Both the position numbers and the translations under genes were made by a program. A stretch of DNA of 27,331 nucleotides from CAYQZD01 sp964421875 (GTDB lineage Bacteria; Electryoneota; Tariuqbacteria; Tariuqbacterales; Tariuqbacteraceae): positions 1 through 27,331 of the forward strand of contig CAYQZD010000046.1 in NCBI GenBank assembly GCA_964421875.1, in the 5' to 3' direction. Shown here in pieces: positions 1-7,468 of this stretch (the stretch's first letter is position 1; each line of letters opens with the position of its first letter). Below the pieces are notes generated by a model. That model searched no databases. It was given only the letters and a program-made list of their open reading frames with translations, and had not been told where the DNA came from.

Positions 1-80
1 TGTATTTGTATTATTTACTGGACTCCTGCTTGCGCAGGACTGACAAATCATAGGATAATCTTTTTTGTAATCGCTATAAC
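1..80 (+). repeat. Dispersed ~120-bp intergenic repeat, copy 1 (cut by window edge)
   Basis: This stretch aligns by eye with 11039-11156 and with the reverse complement of 6182-6306. Shared landmarks in order are TACTGGACTCCTGCTT, a CGC core, GACA, ATAGGA and AATCGCTATAA. The copy runs almost to the dapA start at 94, so the 5' leader of dapA is built largely from the repeat. No function is known to me. Confidence 0.6.
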
Positions 81-93
81 ATAAGAGATAGAT

Positions 94-978
94 ATGTTCA
101 AGGGAATGTTTCCCGCATTGGTGACGCCCTTTGAAAAGGGCGAGTTGGACATCGAGGCTTACCGGGCGCTGATTACCTTTGTCCTGGACAACGGGGCTGA
201 CGGAGTGGTTCCCAACGGCACCACCGGCGAAAATCCCGCCCTAAACCAACGCGAGCGGCAATTGATAATCTCGACCGCGGTGGAGATGTGCCGCGAGCGG
301 AGCGCCAAGGTTATCGCCGGAGCCGGTACTAACAACACCTATAAAACCATCGAACTACTGAAGGACGCTCAGCGGCGGGGAGCGGACGCCGGACTTGTCA
401 TCACCCCCTATTATAACAAGCCGACTCAGGAGGGTCTGTTGCTGCATTTCCGGGCGGCGGCGCAAGGGTGCGCACTGCCCATTGTGATGTACAATGTCCC
501 CTCCCGCACCGGCGTCAATATGAACGCCGATACCGCGGCGGAGCTATCCAAAGTGGAAAATATCGTCGGTCTGAAGGAAGCTTCGGGGAACCTGATGCAG
601 TTCGCAGATATCACAGCGAGCGTCCCCGATGATTTCACCGTCCTTTCCGGCGAAGACGGATTGACGCTGCCGATGATGGCGCTGGGCTGCAAGGGAGTAA
701 TATCGGTGGCGGGGAACGTGGCTCCGCGCTTGATGAAGGATATGTTGACATCCTGGAATGCGGGTAAAACCGGTGAGGCTTTGAAGATACACCATCGGCT
801 GACGCCGCTGTTCAAAACGCTGTTCCTGGAAACCAGCCCCGCGCCTTGCAAAAAAGCGCTGGCGATGATGGGAATGTGTTCAGAGGAGGTGCGCCTGCCT
901 CTATCGGGAGTTCGAAATACGACAGCGGAGGCTTTGCGAGGCGCAATGGAAGCGATTGGGATTGATTTGAAGGAATAG
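94..978 (+). CDS. dapA: 4-hydroxy-tetrahydrodipicolinate synthase (DapA)
   Basis: Condenses pyruvate with aspartate semialdehyde, the first committed step of the diaminopimelate/lysine pathway, in the cytoplasm. The 294-residue protein has the usual length and a complete (beta/alpha)8 class I aldolase pattern. Visible active-site residues are Thr43-Thr44 in NGTTGE (40s), Tyr107 in PYYNKP, Tyr133 and Arg138 in MYNVPSRTG, and the Schiff-base Lys161 in GLKEASG, all at the numbering of the E. coli enzyme. The motif after GTTGE reads NPAL where SATL or SPTL is more usual. The ATG at 94 follows a weak purine-rich ribosome site (AAGAGATA). dapB begins 42 bases downstream on the same strand, so the two are probably co-transcribed. 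Family assignment is secure; distinguishing it from other DapA-family aldolases rests on the dapB neighbour. Confidence 0.95.
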   Translation: MFKGMFPALVTPFEKGELDIEAYRALITFVLDNGADGVVPNGTTGENPALNQRERQLIISTAVEMCRERSAKVIAGAGTNNTYKTIELLKDAQRRGADAGLVITPYYNKPTQEGLLLHFRAAAQGCALPIVMYNVPSRTGVNMNADTAAELSKVENIVGLKEASGNLMQFADITASVPDDFTVLSGEDGLTLPMMALGCKGVISVAGNVAPRLMKDMLTSWNAGKTGEALKIHHRLTPLFKTLFLETSPAPCKKALAMMGMCSEEVRLPLSGVRNTTAEALRGAMEAIGIDLKE

Positions 979-1020
979 TGATTCCGACTGTAACCATATA
1001 ATTCTAAGGGGGATTCAATC

Positions 1021-1758
1021 ATGGGAGAATTCACGGATAAACCGATTAAAATCACACTGTTCGGCGCCGGAGGGAGAATGGGAACCGAGGTGGCGCTGGT
1101 TCTGAACGACGACCCGGATTTCGAGATTGTCGGTTTGGTCGAGAGGCCGGAGCATCCGGCGGTGGGAACCGATTTATTCGGAGTCCGCATCGACGACGGT
1201 CCCTTCGGTCCTCAACTTGAAGAATCGGTTTTTTGCGAATTCGCCGGCAGGTCGGCAGCGGTAAAATACGCAGGATTGGCGGCGGAACTGGGAAGGCCTA
1301 TACTGATCGGCGCCACCGGGTTCAGCGAAGATGAAGCGGAATACTTGAAGGCGCTGGGGGAGAAAATACCGATTATGGTAGCTCCCAACTTGTCCCGCGG
1401 CATCGATTTATTTTTCCGCATTGTGGAGGATTCCGCGGAAATCGCTCAGGGCTGTTTTGAAGCCGAAGTTATAGAGGCGCATCACAAGTGGAAGCTGGAC
1501 GCGCCTTCGGGAACAGCTAAGAGAATCCTGGAACTGCTGCAAAAGGGTGGTTACGGCGAAGTTCCGGTTCATTCGCTCCGGCTCAGCGACATCCCTGGCC
1601 GGCACACATTGATTTTCGCCGGTGAAGGTGAGACGCTTGAAATCACCCACCAGGCTGCTTCGCGGCGGGCTTTCGCCCGGGGAGCGCCGGCGGCGCTGAA
1701 ATTCCTCGCCGGAGCCGGAGTGGGATACTATACTTTCAGAGACGCGATAGGAGACTGA
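1021..1758 (+). CDS. dapB: 4-hydroxy-tetrahydrodipicolinate reductase (DapB)
   Basis: Reduces hydroxy-tetrahydrodipicolinate with NAD(P)H, the step directly after DapA. The 245-residue protein has the N-terminal Rossmann motif GAGGRMG (15-21), the GATG turn at 97-100, and the DapB signature EAHHKWKLDAPSGTA (152-166) with the catalytic His154/His155 pair and Lys158. The C-terminal EITHQAASRRAFARGA segment also matches the family. The start is supported by AAGGGGGA ending eight bases before the ATG. The stop TGA shares its A with the ATG of the next gene (TGATG), which indicates translational coupling. The first eight residues before KITLFGAGG are a short extra tail, not unusual. Confidence 0.95.
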   Translation: MGEFTDKPIKITLFGAGGRMGTEVALVLNDDPDFEIVGLVERPEHPAVGTDLFGVRIDDGPFGPQLEESVFCEFAGRSAAVKYAGLAAELGRPILIGATGFSEDEAEYLKALGEKIPIMVAPNLSRGIDLFFRIVEDSAEIAQGCFEAEVIEAHHKWKLDAPSGTAKRILELLQKGGYGEVPVHSLRLSDIPGRHTLIFAGEGETLEITHQAASRRAFARGAPAALKFLAGAGVGYYTFRDAIGD

Positions 1759-2870
1759 TGGCGCTGATAGTGCAGAAATTCGGAGGGGCGGTCCTGTCCG
1801 ATGTAGCGAAAATCAGGAAGGTCGCCCGCTATATCGCCGGATTAGCGGCGCAGGGACACCGCATAGTGGCAGTGGTATCGGCGATGGGAGACACCACCGA
1901 CGACTTGACACGGCTGGCTAATGCCGTAGCCCGCCGTCCGGACAAACGGGAGATGGATATGCTGTTGTCGGTGGGGGAACGGATAACGATGTCCCTGCTG
2001 GCGATGGCTATCGAAGACACTGGCAAAGCTAAGGCGGTCTCCTATACAGGTTCCCAGGTGGGCATCATCACCGACACTCAACACACCGACGCCCGAATCG
2101 TGGCAGTGCAGAGCGAGCGGCTGAAGCAGGCGCTGGATGAGGGGAAAGTGGTGGTGGTGGCGGGATTCCAGGGTGTGTCGCTGGAGCGGGAAATCACGAC
2201 CTTGGGGCGGGGCGGTTCCGACACTACGGCTATCGCTTTAGCGGCGGCTTTAAGCGCAGACCGCTGCGACCTGATTAAGGAGGTTCCGGGGATTTTCAGC
2301 AGCGATCCGGAGCTGGTTCCTGGTTCATCACCGATACCGGAGATGGATTTCGCGGGAGTTCGAGGATTGAGTCTGGGGGGGGCTCGAGTGCTCAAAGAAT
2401 CCTGCGTCGATTTGGCGGAGTATTACGGTATCGAGATTCGGGTGGGAACGCTGCAAAAGCAGACCATCGTCCGCCGCGAGGCTTGCGCGCCCTATTTCAG
2501 CGTCACTATGAAGGAAGGGTATCGACTTTACCGGAACCTCGGCTATGAGGATTTGAAACGTTTTCCAACGGGAACGGAAACGCTGGCGGCGGGCGATGGA
2601 TTACATATCTATTTACCGGATGAGGCGGGTAAGGTCAGCATTAAACGGAAGAGTATGGAGGTGGTATCTGATGTTATCAAGCTGACCGCCGTGGGGGATT
2701 CCGCCGACCGCGCGTTGCAGCATATTGAAGCGGAACGGGGTGTGGATGAATTATACGGCTATTACGCATCGCGCCGGGAATGCAGGATTTATTTTAGTTC
2801 CAAAGACGCTCCGGCGATTCTGCGCCGCATTCACGATGCGATGAAGGAAACGGTCATAGATAAATCCTAA
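1758..2870 (+). CDS. Aspartate kinase, divergent
   Basis: Phosphorylates aspartate, the entry step to lysine, threonine and methionine. The 370-residue protein has the amino-acid kinase fold: KFGG at 7-10, AVVSAMGDTTDDL at 38-50, VAGFQG at 134-139, TLGRGGSDTTA at 148-158, VPGIFSSDP at 176-184, and a C-terminal ACT-like region from about 295 to 365. It is shorter than typical monofunctional aspartate kinases (about 400-450). Two signature positions differ: KFGG is followed by AVL instead of TSV, and the usual YTDVPGI segment reads LIKEVPGI (172-179). These positions lie near the substrate and nucleotide site in known enzymes, so kinetics or regulation may differ. The ATG overlaps the dapB stop and uses an AGGAG at 1749-1753 inside dapB. 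The dapA-dapB context supports an aspartate-kinase role. It could be called lysC, but the substitutions make the symbol uncertain. Confidence 0.85.
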   Translation: MALIVQKFGGAVLSDVAKIRKVARYIAGLAAQGHRIVAVVSAMGDTTDDLTRLANAVARRPDKREMDMLLSVGERITMSLLAMAIEDTGKAKAVSYTGSQVGIITDTQHTDARIVAVQSERLKQALDEGKVVVVAGFQGVSLEREITTLGRGGSDTTAIALAAALSADRCDLIKEVPGIFSSDPELVPGSSPIPEMDFAGVRGLSLGGARVLKESCVDLAEYYGIEIRVGTLQKQTIVRREACAPYFSVTMKEGYRLYRNLGYEDLKRFPTGTETLAAGDGLHIYLPDEAGKVSIKRKSMEVVSDVIKLTAVGDSADRALQHIEAERGVDELYGYYASRRECRIYFSSKDAPAILRRIHDAMKETVIDKS

Positions 2871-2905
2871 TGAATGAATTCCCACTCAGGAGTTACCGGT
2901 TGCAG

Positions 2906-2933
2906 GTAGGGGCGAACGGCCGTTCGCCCCTAC
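2906..2933. repeat. Perfect 28-bp palindrome
   Basis: The arms GTAGGGGCGAACGG and CCGTTCGCCCCTAC are exact reverse complements. The outer GTAGGGGCGAA is the same as the terminal sequence of the long hairpin element at 23941-24084 and recurs singly at 20139-20149. It lies in the 242-base gap between aspartate kinase and the SpoIID-type gene. There is no T run, so it is not a standard intrinsic terminator. Confidence 0.8.
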
Positions 2934-2939
2934 AAAGAA

Positions 2940-2963
2940 GGATTCAAGCTGCGCCGGAATGAC
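2940..2963. repeat. Right half of the 68-bp GTCATTC/GAATGAC element
   Basis: The segment from GGATTC to CGGAATGAC matches the right half of the element at 17789-17856 with two differences near its left end. The left half is absent, so it looks like a truncated or solo copy. Confidence 0.55.
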
Positions 2964-3112
2964 ATTTGATATACATTGCTCGCAGCTATTTCAAAACAAA
3001 AAATATCAGGAGTGACGAGGGAGTGACGGGGGTCAATGTTATTCTCTCCGATAAAACGGTAAATTATACCTATGATGCGGTAAGTATAAGACCGCGTTGG
3101 ACATTAACTTTA

Positions 3113-4846
3113 ATGAAAACCGTTTTATTTGGGGTGATTCTAATGGTTTCCGGGACTGGCACAGCGCAAATTCTCAGGGACAAGGCGGAAATCAGAGAAG
3201 CCGGTAAGATGCCGACCAATCTCAACGGGGACGGTGCGCCCATCGTGCGTGTGAACCTGCTTGAGGGGTATGAGAAGGTCGATTTCCACATTTACGGTTC
3301 CTTCAACATCGAGGACCTGGCGGGGAATCTGGTTTTAAGCGGGATTAAAAGCACGCTCCGCTGGCGCGCCAAATTGGAGGAATCGATTCCCTCAGAATTC
3401 AGCTATCACGTACTCCTGAAATCATTTTTGCAGCGTGAAAACGCTGAGAAGCTGGCAGACAGCCTCAGCGCCGGGGGCCATAAGGCAAGGGCTCTTGAGA
3501 TTGGGGGGATATACCAGGTGAATGAAGATGTTGTTATAGATTCCCGTAAATACCGCACGGTAGCGGGAGAATTCGATTGCGCGGAAGACACTTCAGCTTT
3601 TATCGAGATGTTCAGCGAGCATTTTCGGGCGCGGGTGGTGCGGTTTCTTATTAGACCATCTTATGGCAAGGTAGAATTTTTCGATGGCGAATATGAACAA
3701 TCCGGATTGGTTAATGATGGTTTCCGACTCATACCGTTAACCCCTTTGAGCAAGGTACTGGTTCACGGGGTCAAGGTCGGCACGGGATTCCATTGGGAGA
3801 ATGAGGAGGACCGGGTGTATCCCGGGATGGTTGAGATCAGGATCGATAACGATGGGAGATTATGCGTCATCAATGAGGTTTCCATCGACCAATATCTGAA
3901 AGGCGTGGTTCCTTCGGAGATGCCACCGCGCTACCCTGCGGAGGCGCTTAAGGCTCAATCGATAGCGGCTCGCTCCGATGCGCTGGCGAAATTGGGTGGG
4001 AGGCATTTGAACGACCCCTACGACCTTTGCGCCACGGTTCATTGCCAGGTCTATTCCGGCTTAAACCACCGCTCACCTCTTTCGGATTCAGCGGTGGAAT
4101 CTACTGCCGGAGAAGTGCTTACCATCGACAACCGCATCTGCAATACGGTTTACAGTTCGGTTTGCGGTGGTCATACCGAGAGCAAGGAGAATGTTTGGAA
4201 TTCGGAGCCGGAATCCTATCTTAAGGGTCATTTCGATTCCGCCAATAAGCGGATTGAGGTGATAGACCTTTCAGACGAGGATGATTTGAAGCGATGGGTC
4301 GATTCAGAACCACCCTGCTATTGCAACGCCTTCGCCCACGGCTCCCCTCCGGCACTGAACGGTTCCGGTAAGTATTTTCGCTGGGAGGAGATTTACAGCC
4401 GTTCAACACTGGAATCCATCATAGTTAAGAAAACGGGGGCGGACTTGGGGACTTTCTGCGGGCTGGAAATTATCAAACGGGGCGAATCCGGCCGGATAAT
4501 CGAATTGGAGATATTGGGCAGTGTGAACAACGTGCGCTTAAAGAGCGAGCTTTCCATTCGTCGGGCTTTATCGGAGACCACCCTGAGGAGTTCCTGTTTT
4601 TATGTTACGATGAGTTACGACGCAGACAGCATCCCCAGCGAGATAGTCTTTCACGGTGCAGGCTGGGGTCATGGAGTGGGTATGTGCCAGGTGGGGGCTG
4701 CGGTGATGGCTTTGGAGGGGAAGAATTATCGGCAGATACTCAGTCATTATTACCGCGGAACCAAGGTAAAGAAGATATATTCCCTCAAGAAATCCGCGAG
4801 TAAGAAACAGAGGATTCTACTGAATCAAGAAGCAGAGGAGAATTAA
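3113..4846 (+). CDS. Secreted SpoIID/LytB-domain protein with SPOR-like region
   Basis: Probable exported peptidoglycan-acting protein of the SpoIID/LytB (amidase-enhancer) family; SpoIID itself is a lytic transglycosylase that cuts glycan strands lacking stem peptides. An ATG at 2966 is in frame, but its first 49 residues are of low quality and overlap repeat-like DNA. The ATG at 3113 gives a good signal peptide (MKTVLFGVILMVSGTGTAQ), so I prefer 577 residues. A SPOR-like stretch lies at about 95-150. The SpoIID core runs from about 250: VVPSEMPPRYPAEALKAQ holds the predicted catalytic Glu269, CGGH (351-354) matches the conserved metal-site Cys/His, and HGAGWGHGVGMCQVGA at 514-529 is the family's C-terminal signature. 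No strong ribosome site precedes 3113. The next gene starts one base after the stop, so they share a transcript. Linkage to dap genes fits a cell-wall role. Confidence 0.88.
   Translation: MKTVLFGVILMVSGTGTAQILRDKAEIREAGKMPTNLNGDGAPIVRVNLLEGYEKVDFHIYGSFNIEDLAGNLVLSGIKSTLRWRAKLEESIPSEFSYHVLLKSFLQRENAEKLADSLSAGGHKARALEIGGIYQVNEDVVIDSRKYRTVAGEFDCAEDTSAFIEMFSEHFRARVVRFLIRPSYGKVEFFDGEYEQSGLVNDGFRLIPLTPLSKVLVHGVKVGTGFHWENEEDRVYPGMVEIRIDNDGRLCVINEVSIDQYLKGVVPSEMPPRYPAEALKAQSIAARSDALAKLGGRHLNDPYDLCATVHCQVYSGLNHRSPLSDSAVESTAGEVLTIDNRICNTVYSSVCGGHTESKENVWNSEPESYLKGHFDSANKRIEVIDLSDEDDLKRWVDSEPPCYCNAFAHGSPPALNGSGKYFRWEEIYSRSTLESIIVKKTGADLGTFCGLEIIKRGESGRIIELEILGSVNNVRLKSELSIRRALSETTLRSSCFYVTMSYDADSIPSEIVFHGAGWGHGVGMCQVGAAVMALEGKNYRQILSHYYRGTKVKKIYSLKKSASKKQRILLNQEAEEN
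4834..4840 (+). promoter_or_regulatory. Ribosome binding site AGAGGAG deciding a TTG start
   Basis: AGAGGAG lies seven bases before TTG at 4848, within the last codons of the upstream gene. No ATG or GTG in the right frame lies near, and the protein aligns with the family from its first residues, so TTG is the likely start. Confidence 0.75.
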
Positions 4847-4847
4847 C

Positions 4848-6092
4848 TTGCCCGCAACCATCACAGAGAAGGTATTGGCGTCAAAGTCGGGTAAAGAGCG
4901 GGTCATACCGGGAGAAATTGTTTACGTCGAGCCAGATTTAGCGATGTCTCACGATAACGCCGGGCTGGTGATACGTCAATTCCGCCAGATAGGCCAGCCT
5001 ACGGTTTGGAATCCGGATAAAATCGTAATACCGCTGGACCATCGCGCTCCCGCGGAATCGGAAAAAACCGCAACCGCTCACAAATCCATCCGGGAATTTG
5101 TGAAGGAGCAGGGGATATCGAATTTCTACGACATCAAGGAGGGTATCTGCCACCAGGTGGTGGTGGAGAAGGCGCATATCCTTCCGGGGCAGTTAGGGGT
5201 GGGCACAGATTCCCATACCACCTCCTACGGCTGCCTGGGAGCGCTGTCGACCGGAATCGGGGCGACGGAGATGGCGGCGGTATGGGCTACGGGCAAGATT
5301 TGGCTTCGCGTGCCGGATACAATAAAAATCACAGCGCGAGGCGAATTTCCGGAAAATGTTTACGCCAAAGACCTGATTTTAGCCATCGCCGGGGAACTCA
5401 CCTCCGAAGGCGCCAACTACCGCGCCATTGAATTCTACGGTGAGACTTTCGAGGGGATGTCTCTATCGGAGCGTTTCACGGTTTCTAACCTTTCAATGGA
5501 GATGGGCGCCAAGTTCGCGGTGGTTCCTTTCGATAAGACTACTGAAGACTATTTAAAAGTGGTCACTGATAAGCCTTACACGCCGGTTTTCGCGGACGCA
5601 GACGCTTGCTACTACGAGGAACGGGAGTTCTACTCCGGTTCACTTCAGCCTAAGTTAGCGGTTCCGCATCATGTTGACAACATCAAGAATGTGGCGGACT
5701 ATGCGGGGATGAAGATCGACCAGGTGGTTCTGGGTAGCTGCACCAACGGCCGTTTAGACGATTTGGAAATCGCCGCGCGGTATCTTGATGGTAAGAAGGT
5801 TCATTCCGGGGTTCGGATGCTGGTGATACCGGCTTCTCGCAGTGTCTATTTGGAGGCGCTGGAGAAGGGGCTTATCAAGACATTCCTGTTGGCGGGGGCG
5901 CTGATACTGAATCCGGGCTGCGGGCCCTGCTTGGGAGCGCATCAAGGGATATTAGCCGCCGGGGAGAAGTGTTTAGCCACCACCAACCGAAATTTCAAGG
6001 GGCGGATGGGTTCGACAGAAGCTGAAGTGTATTTATCGAGCCCGGCGACAGCGGCGGTTTCGGCGGTGAAGGGGGAAGTTACGGTTCCGTGA
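4848..6092 (+). CDS. leuC: Aconitase-family large subunit (3-isopropylmalate dehydratase/homoaconitase type)
   Basis: Iron-sulfur hydro-lyase large subunit. LeuC isomerises 2- to 3-isopropylmalate in leucine synthesis; HacA-type relatives act on homocitrate-derived acids. The 414-residue length fits the short archaeal-type LeuC/HacA group. Visible family features are LDHRAP (63-68), GTDSHTTSYG (119-128), GSCTNGRLDDL (296-306) and NPGCGPCLGAHQG (355-367); Cys298, Cys358 and Cys361 are the expected [4Fe-4S] ligands. The enzyme needs a small subunit (LeuD/HacB), but none follows: a terminator comes about 30 bases after the stop. Translation starts at TTG after AGAGGAG, one base past the SpoIID-type gene. 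Substrate cannot be decided from sequence; the dap neighbours show lysine here is made through diaminopimelate, which argues for the leucine pathway over homoaconitase. Confidence 0.88.
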   Translation: MPATITEKVLASKSGKERVIPGEIVYVEPDLAMSHDNAGLVIRQFRQIGQPTVWNPDKIVIPLDHRAPAESEKTATAHKSIREFVKEQGISNFYDIKEGICHQVVVEKAHILPGQLGVGTDSHTTSYGCLGALSTGIGATEMAAVWATGKIWLRVPDTIKITARGEFPENVYAKDLILAIAGELTSEGANYRAIEFYGETFEGMSLSERFTVSNLSMEMGAKFAVVPFDKTTEDYLKVVTDKPYTPVFADADACYYEEREFYSGSLQPKLAVPHHVDNIKNVADYAGMKIDQVVLGSCTNGRLDDLEIAARYLDGKKVHSGVRMLVIPASRSVYLEALEKGLIKTFLLAGALILNPGCGPCLGAHQGILAAGEKCLATTNRNFKGRMGSTEAEVYLSSPATAAVSAVKGEVTVP

Positions 6093-6122
6093 CCGTCAAG
6101 TATTCACATATTAGAGAACATT

Positions 6123-6150
6123 ACCGCCAGTATTAAACTGGCGGTTTTTT
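6123..6150 (+). terminator. Intrinsic terminator after leuC
   Basis: Stem CCGCCAG (6124-6130) and CTGGCGG (6138-6144) with a seven-base loop, followed by six T. It closes the dapA-to-leuC gene run. Confidence 0.92.
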
Positions 6151-6181
6151 GTTTCTATGGTTTGGTCAGGTCGTGTTCATA

Positions 6182-6306
6182 CATAGCGATTATATAGCGA
6201 TTCAAAAAAAGGTTGTCCTATTATTTATCACTCATGCGTAAGCAGGAGTCAAGTATCTAATACAAAAACAAGAAGATGGATTCCCGCTTTCACGGGAATG
6301 ACATCC
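6182..6306 (-). repeat. Dispersed ~120-bp intergenic repeat, copy 2 (inverted)
   Basis: The reverse complement aligns over essentially its whole length with 11039-11156: GGATGT, ATTCC, GAATCCATCTT, TTGTATT, AGATACT, GACTCCTGCTT, CGC, GAGTGA, AATAATAGGACAAC and AATCGC occur in the same order with similar spacing. Confidence 0.7.
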
Positions 6307-6357
6307 TTTCTTTCGTCATTCTTTTCAGGGGTTGTTCCCCAAACGGTTTATAGGTGC

Positions 6358-6379
6358 TGTCGACTGTCCGCAGTCGATA
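6358..6379. repeat. Constant-loop hairpin, TGTCGACT stem, copy 1
   Basis: TGTCGACT, loop GTCCGC, AGTCGATA; one mismatch in the stem. Related copies are at 17963-17986 and 23854-23877. It is the left part of an ~82-bp composite repeated at 23851-23930. Confidence 0.7.
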
Positions 6380-6405
6380 ACAAATAACTGATTTATAGTA
6401 ACATA

Positions 6406-6429
6406 GCGCAGGGTGTAGGGACCCTGCGC
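6406..6429. repeat. Constant-loop hairpin, GCGCAGGGT stem, copy 1
   Basis: Perfect 9-bp arms GCGCAGGGT and ACCCTGCGC around loop GTAGGG. Related copies are at 8674-8691, 13797-13824 and 23903-23926. Confidence 0.8.
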
Positions 6430-6445
6430 CACAGCATTAGTTATT

Positions 6446-6473
6446 TGGTGTCGGGTGCGGGGACCCGACACCA
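6446..6473. repeat. Constant-loop hairpin, TGGTGTCGGGT stem, copy 1
   Basis: Perfect 11-bp arms TGGTGTCGGGT and ACCCGACACCA around loop GCGGGG. A second copy with the loop inverted (CCCCGC) is at 17912-17939. Confidence 0.85.
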
Positions 6474-6725
6474 CGGAGATGGAATTTCGGTAACACGCCC
6501 TCAAGGAAATTATCTCACCTCTTTATAAAGGCATTTCCATTGTATTACCTACCATACTGTCGATACCTATAATTTTCATCATAACAATTGTGAAATAATC
6601 AACATTTTTCTTGCATATTAAATTTTTTTTTGTTACTTCACTTTTAATAACGGATATTCTTGAAAAGAATGGCGAATAGATATTGTCGTTCCGATCATAA
6701 GTCGGAATCCCTCCGAAAAAGAAGT

Positions 6726-6743
6726 ATCAGCCGTACGGCTGAT
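6726..6743. repeat. Perfect 18-bp palindrome
   Basis: ATCAGCCGTACGGCTGAT is exactly self-complementary. It follows a GTCGTTCCG...CGGAATCC inverted pair (6683-6707). The GCCGTACGGC core recurs in the repeat at 13699-13744. Confidence 0.7.
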
Positions 6744-6805
6744 GACGCTTATGCTTCAAGTACCTACTGTGTTACGACCTGATTAATACTATTCGAGGGG
6801 CAGTT

Positions 6806-7423
6806 ATGAAACGATTTAGGCTTTGCTTTACGCTTGGCGCAATGCTGTTATTATGCGTTGCGCCGCGGTTCGGTTTGGCTCAGCCGAGCGTCAGCGGGAC
6901 TTTAACCGGGAGTCTGGGTCCGGGGAGTTATATTGTCGATGGTAATTGCGAAGTTCCCCATGGAAGTTCGCTCACCATCGCGCCGGGCACCACGTTCCTC
7001 CACTCCGGGCACTATATCTGGACCATCAGCGGCCGCCTTCAGGCGGTAGGGACTGAAAGCGACTCCATCAAGTTCCTGGGGCGCTGGGGAGGACTGCGTT
7101 TCGCCGAGGGTTCATCCTCCGAGAGCGAGGCGGCTTACTGCGTCCTCGACCACGGCTCCAGTATGAGCAATCCCAATGCCTACGGGGGCTGCATCCACGT
7201 GGACCGGGTGGGGATTGTCATCAGGAACAGCAGTATCACCTTCGGTATGGCGGATGAAAGCGGGGGGGGGATATACGCTACATACGCCGACAGCATCCTC
7301 ATCGACCGTTGCTATGTCGCGCACTGCGTGGCGGCTAAGGGGGGCGGGATTTACCTTAGCAACTGTAACGGGGCGCGGGTGAGCAACTGCGTGGTGGAGA
7401 ATAACTACGCCGAGGAGACTTGA
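6806..7423 (+). CDS. N-terminal open part of the split beta-helix protein
   Basis: The 205-residue frame before the internal TGA contains the signal peptide and the first half of the beta-helix, with YGGCIHVDR, SGGGIYATY and KGGGIYLSN rungs. Alone it would be exported but would lack the sorting domain, so it could not be anchored or secreted by T9SS. Confidence 0.75.
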   Translation: MKRFRLCFTLGAMLLLCVAPRFGLAQPSVSGTLTGSLGPGSYIVDGNCEVPHGSSLTIAPGTTFLHSGHYIWTISGRLQAVGTESDSIKFLGRWGGLRFAEGSSSESEAAYCVLDHGSSMSNPNAYGGCIHVDRVGIVIRNSSITFGMADESGGGIYATYADSILIDRCYVAHCVAAKGGGIYLSNCNGARVSNCVVENNYAEET

Positions 7424-7468
7424 ACCTCGAGCGGCGGCGGAGGTATCCGCTGCAGTTATTCCGATGCG

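Larger units (their letters stand above)
6093..6805. other. 713-base intergenic region dense in small repeats
   Basis: Contains the leuC terminator, one reverse copy of the ~120-bp dispersed repeat, three constant-loop hairpins (6358-6379, 6406-6429, 6446-6473), an AT-rich stretch (about 6530-6660), and a palindrome at 6726-6743 next to a partial GTCGTTCCG/CGGAATCC repeat. I see no convincing open frame or RNA gene. The promoter for the beta-helix gene is presumably in the AT-rich part, but no good -35/-10 pair stands out. Confidence 0.7.

Noticed and set aside
426..1190. 254-codon minus-strand frame across dapA and dapB
   Set aside because: It overlaps two well-supported genes and its protein has low-complexity, shadow-like composition.
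2966..3112. Upstream start for the SpoIID-type gene
   Set aside because: The added 49 residues precede a clean signal peptide and begin next to repeat DNA.
7421..7423. TGA recoded as an amino acid (alternative genetic code)
   Set aside because: dapB, leuC and the genes ending at 17772, 20045 and 24140 end at TGA in the expected places, so TGA is a normal stop here.
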